Shown here: one piece after another, positions 55,165 to 64,000 of the stretch | How the letters are laid out: each line of letters starts with the position of its first letter | How positions within the stretch are numbered: position 1 is the stretch's first letter | Source: Helianthus annuus | Lineage: Eukaryota; Streptophyta; Magnoliopsida; Asterales; Asteraceae | Direction: 5' to 3' | Assembly (NCBI RefSeq): GCF_002127325.2 | Contig: NC_035436.2 | Span: forward strand, 29,477,163-29,541,162 | DNA: 64,000 nucleotides | Program-made: the position numbers and the translations under genes | The notes under the pieces: model-generated | What the model was told of the DNA's origin: nothing | The model's input: only the letters and a program-made list of their open reading frames with translations | Databases searched by the model: none

Positions 55165-56809
55165 GAGCATTCACATCCTATCCATTAATTCCGAGAAGGA
55201 GATTTTTATATTATAAAAGGTGGTTGTAGATGGTTTTGAATGGATGAGAGAGAAAATGTCATTCTTCATCTGTATATTTGAGGGGACACTATTCACTCTC
55301 TATAATTTTTTACTATATTTTGAAAGTGGTTGTGAGTGGAGGTGAGAGAAAAGGTAATAAAGGTATAAAAAACATTATTTAATTAGAAGGAGAGAGAATA
55401 TAATTGTTTTTAGTTGTCGACGTATCACGCGGGATGAGGTGAGAACAACCCTTAGAAAAATGGGAAGGGCTAAGGCAGTTGGGCCAGATAACTTACCGAT
55501 TGAAGTATGGAAATGCTTGGGAGAAGAAGGAGTACATTGGCTAACTATTTTATTCAATCTTATTTTCAAATCTGGGAAAATGCCAGATCAATGGAGGAAT
55601 AGTGTAGTAGTACTTGTGTATAAGAACAAAAGGGACGCCCAATGTTGTGGGAATTACAGAGGGATTAAGTTGCTAGGATACACTATGAAATTATGGGAGA
55701 GAATATTTAAGACAAGAATCAGGAGAGAAACTCAAGTCACAGTAAACCAATTTGGTTTCATGCCAGGGCGATCGACTACGGAAGCAATACATATTCTAAG
55801 GATATTGATGGAGAAGTATAGGGAGAAGAAACGGGACCTACACATGGTGTTCATTGATCTTGAAAATGCCTATAACAGTGTGCCACGTAGACTGGTTTGG
55901 GATAGTTTGGGGAGTAAAGGGGTTTCTGGGAAGTATATACACTTAATTAGGGATATGTATGTTAGGACTGAGACTAGTGTCCGAGCGCCTATAGGGGATA
56001 CTGATTTTTTCCGGGTGGAAGTAGGACTGCACCAAGGGTCTGCTTTGAGCCCTTTTTCTATTTGTAGTTATCCTAGATGAGTTGACAAAGTTAATTCAGG
56101 AGGCTCTTCCGTGGTGCCTGCTTTTTGTAGATGATATTGTGTGGACACATAAGATTAGACCGGATAAGAAATGATGTTTTTAGGGAGAGGTTAGAAGTAG
56201 CTAGTATATCAGATAAGATAAAGGAGGGAAGATTGAGATGATTTGGGCATGTGAAGAGGAGGCAGAAGATAGAGCCAATTAGAGTCGTTGAAACTCTCGA
56301 GGTGGAGGGATGTAGGAGTAGAGGCAGACCCCAAATAACTTGGGATGAGCGGATTATGCAGGATTTGCAAAGATTGCACCTCTCTGAGAACATGATCCAT
56401 GATAGGAGCTCGTGGAGACGTAGAATTAAGGATAAGAATTTCTAGCAGAGGATACAATTATGTTTTTAGGTGTAGTGTATGGTCGTAGATATGTATCTAT
56501 ATGTATAGGCTATTTGTGTTGTTAGATTTGTCTTGTTTACCATGCACTCTTTCACCACTCATGTTATATTGGTAGCTTCATACACACACACCCCATGTTC
56601 TATTTATTTCTTTCCTGGGTGTTTTGGAGCCAAAGGTCTCACTGGAAGCAGTCTCTCTATCCCTAGGGATAGAGGTAAGGTGTGCTTACATCCCACTCTC
56701 CCTAGACCCTACTAATAACTTTGCTATTTGTAAGATTTTACTGGGTATGATTGATTGATTGATTAGTGTAATTACAGGGTAGAAAATGGTGGATAGGATG
56801 TGAATGCTC
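55165..56809. mobile_element. MITE with LINE inside, unit 2
   Basis: Counterpart of 23636-25282, with the same inverted ends and TAA flanks. Confidence 0.75.
55418..56766 (+). pseudogene. RTE-type LINE reverse transcriptase fragment, unit 2
   Basis: Same blocks and same breaks as 23889-25237: frameshift before the LDELTKL block, FVDD box, deleted thumb, TGA before the FGHVKRR segment, intact C-terminal RGRPQITWDE piece to 56445, and the (GATT)n tail. A few substitutions (for example an I to L early, and a short VEGCRSR versus VEGSRSR change). Confidence 0.85.
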
Positions 56810-57728
56810 TAAGTGGTCGTTAGATATAAAATTAAATGGTAAGATTGAGGTGATGCAAAGAGTCTTACAACTCTTGTAGGCCAAAAGTTACAAAAAAAAA
56901 AAAAAAAAAAAAGACCGGGGATGGTTCTAGAATATCATTTTAGTTAAACTCTAAACTTTGTCGTAAGTGATAAGTTTTAAGTGTTATATAATAATATTGG
57001 TAGGTGCATTTTCTTTAATACAACTTGTAACATGTGATGTTATATTTTTTTATTTTTTTATGACATAACATAAGTTATAAATATTAATATTACTACTAAG
57101 AGGTAAGATCAAATAAAAAAACTTGTTTTGCCTAAGTAGGATGAGAAGGAATCTTAACAATCTATTTTCAAATCATTGATTAAGATGAAAATGTAAGAAA
57201 AAAAAGATGTTCAAGGGTACCTTGGGAAAATCCTATTTTTTGACTATCTCTCTTCACATGCAAGGCACATGCATATTTCACCCTCCATTTTTTAGACGTT
57301 GATAACTTTTTTATATGACATTATTTTTTCATAAAAATTTCACCATAAAATCGGGCATCCTTTTATCTTTAATTTGAGTACCATATTGCTATATAGGGTA
57401 AATTACATTTTTCGTCCTTTATTTTGTATCAGATTGCAATGAATAACCTTTAATTTCAATAATTACAGTCACTGTAATTAGTTTTTTTGGGTAAATTACA
57501 CTTTTCGTCCTTTATGTTTATATCGGATTACAATGGATGACCTTTAACTTTAATATTTACAATCACAGTCCTTTATTTAAAAAACTCATTGCACCTTTCG
57601 TCCTTTAACACTAACTCAGTTAAAATTTTAAGTTAAATCTAGTCATGTGCACCACATGTCAGGGCATTTATGTTAAAAGAATAAAATAAATACCATAAAC
57701 ACCTCGTCTCTCTGAATCATTATGATTT

Positions 57729-57979
57729 GAGTAAATTTCAAAGTTCGTCCTTTATGTATGTCTAAAATATCAAAGTATGTCCTTTGTCTTTAATATCTTC
57801 AAGAAACATACCTAATGTTTGCAAAACCAATCAGGTTATGTCCTTTACCCTAAACCTAGTTTGTTTTTCCAGTTAATTCAGATCATGTGAGAAGCACATG
57901 AGGGTATATTGGTCATTTTACCCTAAATACTAAAAAAAATTATAAAAAATTCAGATATCTCTCTCTCTCTAAACACAGA

Positions 57980-58029
<50 letters not shown>

Positions 58030-58525
58030 AAAATCCCAACCACCAACCTGCCACCACCCTTCATCACCACCATCCCTCCTCCATCAACTTTTTCGATTTC
58101 AAGACCTGCAACTTTTTCAAGTTCAACACCTGCAACACTCCATCCTCTCAAAGGGGATTTCTAAGTGATGGGGATTTTCAAACTGCAAGTGATGGTGGTC
58201 TAACAAACAGAACCTCAAGTTTCCTTGAATTAGGTAATTTAGGTATGCCAACTGCACTTTTTAGAAGAAACTGATAATATTGGCCCTAAAACCTAAAATA
58301 TTATACAGATCTGCGATTTCACATATCTTATACAAACCCTAAAACCTAAAACCTCACCATCTTCTTCTCCATCTTTCACATATCTTATACAAACACAATT
58401 ACAGCTGTCGGGTGGTGGTGAGCGACAACACCCACCTACCAGCCCCCCCTCTTCTGTTGGCAAGACTGACCACCACCACCACTGTCGGGTGGTGGTGAGC
58501 GACGGATGGATCGGAAGATGGTGAG

Positions 58526-58558
<33 letters not shown>

Positions 58559-59256
58559 ACAATCGAGAAGAGAGAGAGAGAGGGAGAGAGCCGCCGCTCA
58601 CGGCGGCGGCAGCGACGGAGTCCGGCGGCGGCAGTGGAGTCACGGCGGAGGTTGTGTTCTCCAGCTTGCCTGGTTTTCTGGTGAGAATCGGAGATCTGTG
58701 GCTTCCAAAAGCCCGATTCCTTTGCCACCATCTTCCAAACGCCCGATTCGTTTTTCAGATCTTCAATCGGAGATCTGTGGCTTTGGTGTGGCGGTTTTGG
58801 TTTCGGAGATCCAGGTTATGGTGTGGGGGTGGTGTGGTCTGGAGTGAGGGTGGTGGTGCCATGGTCGCCGGTGAACCTGCTGTCGGCTTCATGGTGGCAG
58901 ATGATGGTGTTAAAGAGAAGAGAGAGAGTGTGTTTTAGAGAGAGAGACAGAGTGTGTGTAAAGTGTGTGTGAGAGAGAGAGGGGATATATATAATTTATT
59001 TATGTTTTTGTTATTAAATTATTTTATTTATTGGGTTTATGGTTATTTATTATAATATTTAGGATAAAATGACTAAAATACCCTTATGTGGGGTTGACTT
59101 AGTCAACTTTAACCATGAAAACTAATTGTGTTATGACTAAAGGACATAACCTGATTGGTTTTTCAAACATTAGGTATGTTTCTTGAAGATATTAAAGATA
59201 AAGGACATACTTTGATATATTTGACATACATAAAGGACGAACTTTGAAATTTACTC
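57729..59256. mobile_element. Third MULE, present only in unit 2
   Basis: The 1,528-bp element has terminal arms of about 130 bp, nearly identical in inverse (GAGTAAATTTCAAAGTTCGT), and a perfect 9-bp duplication ttatgattt at 57720-57728 and 59257-59265. Unit 1 has a single ttatgattt at the same place (26208-26216 region), the empty site. The core has CT and GA microsatellites and gene-like GC-rich DNA (58570-58880) without a recognised domain. No transposase. Confidence 0.9.
57980..58028 (+). repeat. (CT)n microsatellite
   Basis: About 22 CT units in the third MULE; a matching (GA)n lies at 58530-58558, so the two could pair. Confidence 0.9.
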
Positions 59257-60538
59257 TTATGATTTTTATAGATTCAATCTTTCTTCACTTCTTGTTAACC
59301 CCAAACCCATATGGTTGACCTGTAAACATCAATCCACACCTCCCTTTCTCTAAACACCATAAACATATGGGTTTTTCCCTAATCTGAAACACCCATAAAT
59401 CAAGTACTGAAGAAAACTTTTATGGATTTAAACCTCTCGGGTCAACCATTCTGCACCCATTTAGAAACCAAGAACCCAAGATTAAAGGGGTTTATGAGTG
59501 GGTGCCTTAGATGAATAATTAAATTCTTGGGTACAGGAGGGGAACCACCATTAAAACCATTAGCCTCAAAAGAACGAAGTATGGCTAAAACAAAGTCAAA
59601 ATCGAACATTGACACAAGTGGGCAACCACCACTAAAACCATATCCTTTGAAATAAATCAAGAACAAAGTGTGTTATATTTGGGCTCAGATCTGCAAATAT
59701 GAATCTGATTAAGTGGATCGAACATCGGCATGGCTGCACCACAGATCTGCAAATATGAATCGTGTTCCGCAAGGGTGGTGGTGTCGGCGACGGAGAGAGC
59801 GTCGCCGTGTTCCGCCGCCACAGTGGCGGCATCTCCGGTGAGGATTTCTTCGGTGAAATGAAATCGGCGGATGATTTGTTGTGCTTTTTTTCTTTTTGTC
59901 TATTGAATTGCTTGTTGAAGCTAGGGTTCCTCATTTGAAGGTTAGCCTGCCCCCTTTCACTCTCTCGTATGCATCCGACATGGTGAAGGATCAACAAACC
60001 CTCGTTTGATTATGTTTATGTGGGGTGGCGCTGCCGACGTGGCTCCGCCACAAGGGTGGTGGTGTCTGGCCATTTTCTAAAGTGAGAGACATGAGAGAGA
60101 AGAAAGAGAAAGGGGATAATGTGTGGTCATGTCTGCTGCGAAAATGAAAAAAAAGGTCTTTTATATATAGAAGGAAAATTACTAATATACCCTCGTGTGC
60201 AAGGCACATGTAATATTTAACTGAAAATTTTAACTAGGTTATGGTTAAAGGACGTAAGACGTAACGAATTTTCCAAATAAAGGACGATGACTGTAATTAT
60301 TAAAGTTAAAGGCTATCAATTGCAATCCAGTACAAACATAAAGGACGAAAAGTGTAATTTACCCTAGTTTTTTTTGCATTACAAATAAAGGATTGTTACT
60401 GTAATTGTTGAAGTTGGAAGGTCATCCATTACAATCTCATACAATCATAAAGGACGAAAAACGTAATTTACCCTGCTATATAAAATATGATGACTAAAAA
60501 AACCCACAAAAATGTATTGATTTTCTATGTTGTATAAC

Positions 60539-62178
60539 ATTTTTTTTGTGTTAGATTTTTGTATTACATTTTTGTGCTAATTTTTTTTGTGGTGAATTTT
60601 TTTGCCTTAATTTTTTTTTCTAAATTTTTTGTGCTGGATTTTTTGTAATAGATTTTTTTGTGCTGAATTTTCTGTGCTATATTTTTTTGTATTAGATTTT
60701 CTGTGCTATATTTTTTTTGTATTAGATTTTGTGTGTTATATTTTTTTGTATTGAATTTCTTATGATAAATTTTTTGTACTGGATTTTTTTGTTGTATTTT
60801 TTAGAAAACAAACGGGATGTCACAAGTCATTTTCACACTCCTACTTATAAGGATCAAAATATTTTAGTACCAAAATTCCCTTCCTTCTTACTTATAAGGA
60901 GTCACATTTCATCATAATAATGCTTCTTAGGCTACTTAGGCAAAATCCACTTTTTAATGGATGCTTTCCCCTACTACTGATAATATTGTTGTCTGCAATT
61001 TAATTTTATATTAAATATTACCACTAATATTTATTAATAATATTGTTGTCTGGCAAATTAATTTTATGTATCATCAATTTAGCTTTTAGTATCTGAAATA
61101 TACAAATAAAGTCTTAAATTCTAAGGGGTCATTTGGAGGCTTTTTAGGTGTGCAAAAAACCGAATTAACCGAACCATAACCGAATTAACCGACAAAACCG
61201 AACCAAAAAAACCGAACCAAATAAAAAACCGGTGGGTCGGTTAATGTTTTTTTTTTTAAAACCGAAAGTAGCGGGTCGGTTATGGTTATCATTTTTTCCA
61301 TACTCACCATATCCGAACCGAACCGACATGTAATAAATCTTTGTAGGATTTAGGACTTTTCACCATATTTTTAATATTTTATGTTTTTGACTGAAGATTT
61401 TTAGTACTTATGGGTTTTTGATATCATTTTGTGGTTTTCGTTGAATGTTTATTTGAATTTATGGAATGTATCATATCACTTATTTGAATATTCGATAATA
61501 ATTGGTATTAATATTATTATTATATGTATTTTTTAATGCTATGTAATATACTAATATATACAAATATGCAATAACAATTTATTACATGTTAAAAAAATTA
61601 AGATATTTTTAGCTAGGCTAAATATACGGTTAACAACTCATAACCGACCCACTATAACCATAACCACCATAACCAATCATATGGTTATGGTTATCCAATA
61701 ACCTACATCGCGGTTATGATTATGGTTTTTGGTCAAAACCGACCCAAACCGACCCATACACATCTAGTATCAACACACTTAGCATCATGATAAGCCACTT
61801 AGATTCAAGTACGATCAAAGATCAAGTCAATGTCAAAGCAATAGTTAAAGTGAAACTTGATTAGGAATGTTAAAAAGTTCACGGCTTGCTTGAAAAAGCT
61901 CGCCTCGGTTGTAAACGAGTCGGCTCGGTTCGATTTGTAAACGAGCTGAGTCCGAGCTAGATCAAGTCGAGCCAAGCCTGAGCTAGGGCTGGCTTGGCTC
62001 GTGAGCCCGTGAGTCGGCTTGAATTATTATATTTTGTATATATTGGTAAAATTCTACATGTATTAAAATTTAAAATATGACGGAAGTAGCTAAAGTATTA
62101 ATATTTTTAGTTTTAATTAATTAGGTAACATATAAAAAAACAAAAAAAAAAGATACATATAATGTTTTTAGTATGTCA
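60539..62178. other. T-rich repeat and hAT-like elements, unit 2
   Basis: Counterparts of 27479-29134, including the aaccgaacc element (about 61145-61770, with a small internal deletion near 61660) and the ggctcg-rich left zone (61885-62015). No gene. Confidence 0.6.
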
Positions 62179-63107
62179 CTAGGTTATAACCCGTGTATTA
62201 CACGGGTTGAATAAATAAATTTTATATACTAAATAAATATATCTTTAAAAACCTCATTTATTTCACGGGTTGAATAAATATAATTTTATATATTAAATAA
62301 TAAAAAGTTATATCTATAAGAACCATATTGTACGGGTTGAATAAATGTAGTTTTATATAACAAATAAAAAAGTTATATCTTTAAAACCACGCGTATTACA
62401 CGGTTTGAATAAATGTAATATTGTTTACCAAATAATAAAAAAAAATTACATCTTTATAGATATGCACATTACACGGTTTGAATAAGTGTAATTTTCTGTA
62501 CTAAATAATAAAAAAATATATATCCTTAAAAACCCCCGTGTATTGTACGAATTCAATAAATCTAATTTTATATATCAAATAATAAAAAGTTATATCTTAA
62601 AAAACCTCATATATTACATGGGTCGAGTAAATGTAATTTTGTATAGTGAAAATAAAAATATTTAATATATTAATACAAAGTTTGGTTTTCGTGATAAAAA
62701 TAGATTATTCTGTTGCAAAATTTGTTAACCAAGTCTCAACAAATTTAACCCTTTATTTAAAACTCCGTAAATATATAAATGATAAATAATATTAGTTATT
62801 TTTATTTTAAGTTTCGTAAAATATATTTGATACCAAACTAAACAAAGCGTTCAAATATAATTAATTCAAATAAATAATATCATAGATGGGAAGGAGATTA
62901 AACTAAATAATAATTATCCATAAGATATTAAACTACTAATATTTAGTAGAAGGGTTATCTATAATATAAGATATAAAACTAAATAATATTAAACTAAAAT
63001 TATAATTATCTATGAGAAATTAAACTAAAATAATAATTACCTATAAGAGATGGCCTAATATGATGACAATTGTCCCAAAAGTGGCTTCTTTTATTATATA
63101 GTATAGA
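62179..63107 (-). mobile_element. Helitron, unit 2
   Basis: 929 bp, same ends as 29135-30063: minus-strand TCTATACTA start at 63107 and hairpin plus CTAG end at 62179, between A and T. Confidence 0.85.
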
Positions 63108-63286
63108 TTCTATGTTTAAAATATTTTGAACTCCACTTTTCAGTTCGATAATATAAATCAGTCAAGCTAAGCGGGCTCGTTTAAGTTCGAGCTCAAGCCT
63201 AACCTGGCTCGGCTCGGCTCGACAGCCCGAGATGACATGCATGATACACCATCTCTCTCCTAGACCTGAATAATGAACAACGTACC

Positions 63287-64000
63287 TCAAATATTTTCAA
63301 GTGTATCGAGAATCCGCTGCAATTCACGCACAACCATTTTGACATCCATCCTTTGTGTTGGGGAATCCACAGAGCATGCTACTCCAATCTTAATTGTTAG
63401 AGTCAAACATTCCTCTATTTTCTTGGCATTTTCTTCATTATTTTGCAGAACAATTCTTTGCTCTTGATACAGGTTTAGAATGGTAACATCAATGATATCA
63501 ATTACATTGTCTAGCAAGGCCATTGAAGCAAATTTATGAAGGCTAAGGTCTTCATTAAAGATGTCATCAGTTGGGTGTTTCCCGGTCATCGCCTCTAGAA
63601 CTAGTATTCCAAAACTGTAGATATCCCCATTACTTGTCATCTCACTCCCGAGACCATACTCTACAACTTACAAGCAATTACATTATAAAAAAAGGTAATA
63701 ATGTAAGTAAATATGAAAGCCTATTATACCTGGAGCAATGTAACCCATTGTACCGCGAATCCCAGTTGAGTTGTTTTGGTATGAAGTTCCAAGAAACCGA
63801 GCTAAACCGAAATCTCCAACATGAGCCACCATATCATTATCGAGTAGAATGTTACTAGGCTTCAGGTCACCATGAATAATGGTTGGTAGACAGTGATTAT
63901 GAATATAATCAAGTGCATTTGCTACATCCATAAGAATTTTTATCATTTGAAGAAGGTTTAGCCTTGATGTATTTCGACTTGAATGCAACCAATCATGCAA
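63287..64000 (-). CDS. LRR receptor-like kinase (non-RD, LRR-XII), unit 2, 3' part only
   Basis: Exon 2 (63660-63287) and part of exon 1 (from 63730 past the window end) match 30243-30960. The HGDLKPSN loop, DFGLARF and GTMGYIAPE are present, and the 69-bp intron (63729-63661) is conserved. The N-terminal two thirds lie beyond 64000, so it cannot be told whether this copy shares the two frameshifts of unit 1. No lesion in the visible part. Confidence 0.8.

Larger units (their letters stand above)
57489..60364. mobile_element. Inner MULE, unit 2
   Basis: Counterpart of 25967-27305, disrupted by the third MULE at 57729-59256. Confidence 0.85.
57396..60473. mobile_element. Outer MULE, unit 2
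   Basis: Counterpart of 25874-27413, with the same tgctatata duplication (57387-57395, 60474-60482). It is 3,078 bp because it contains the nested MULE (57489-60364), which itself contains a third MULE. Confidence 0.85.
52931..64000 (+). repeat. Unit 2 of the tandem duplication (first 11 kb)
   Basis: Colinear with 21047-30960, with three visible structural differences: a 337-bp deletion (21151-21487 missing), a MULE insertion (57729-59256), and small indels in homopolymers and repeats. Otherwise about 99% identical by eye. Confidence 0.85.

Noticed and set aside
57969..58847. Frames rich in R/E or L/S in the third MULE
   Set aside because: They arise from CT and GA microsatellites.

Overview
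The window is eukaryotic and almost certainly from a flowering plant nuclear genome. It is AT-rich, has GT-AG introns, and is mostly transposable elements in nested stacks: Ty1/copia and Ty3/gypsy (Athila-type) LTR retrotransposons, an RTE-type LINE, a tRNA-derived SINE, MULEs, hAT and Harbinger/Tourist MITEs, and Helitrons. The style of the repeats (Athila with palindromic GC modules, aacgaac-type hAT elements, MULE ends of the type gtaaattacaagttttgtcc) suggests an eudicot such as a member of the Asteraceae. That family call is an inference from memory, not proof.

Layout. 1-7042 is a stack of broken LTR retrotransposons: a gypsy-type LTR has cut the 3' ORF of a SIRE-like copia element, whose 3' LTR in turn sits in the integrase of an antisense copia element. 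7043-8840 and 12334-14440 are two diverged copies of a segment carrying an exon-like fragment of a plant gene (possible DUF3755/SANT-like), separated by a hAT nested in a hAT. The second copy holds a SINE whose empty site is visible in the first. 14643-19000 holds two Tourist/Harbinger elements, a compact gag-bearing copia element that lacks pol (15064-17476), and a roughly 490-bp ATATT microsatellite. 19858-21220 holds two inverted-repeat elements lodged in (TA)n tracts.

21047-52930 appears to be one unit of a tandem duplication of about 31.9 kb; 52931-64000 is the first 11 kb of the next unit. The unit carries a LINE inside a MITE, a MULE inside a MULE, a Helitron, an LRR receptor kinase of the non-RD LRR-XII type (30243-33696, minus strand, two N-terminal frameshifts), a hAT transposase remnant, a second Helitron end, a small GRF zinc-finger gene (36336-36734), a MULE with a hAT inside, and a nearly complete Athila retrotransposon (39569-52930). 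The unit boundary cuts that Athila 3' LTR. Copy 2 gained a further MULE (57729-59256) after the duplication and lost 337 bp at a 7-bp microhomology. The RLK of copy 2 runs off the end of the window.

Host genes are few: the receptor kinase (one copy plus the start of another) and the GRF zinc-finger gene. Everything else that codes is transposon-derived, and nearly all of it is broken by frameshifts or stops. The receptor kinase would act at the plasma membrane in pattern-triggered immunity if an intact copy exists. No operon, CRISPR, rRNA or functional tRNA gene was seen.
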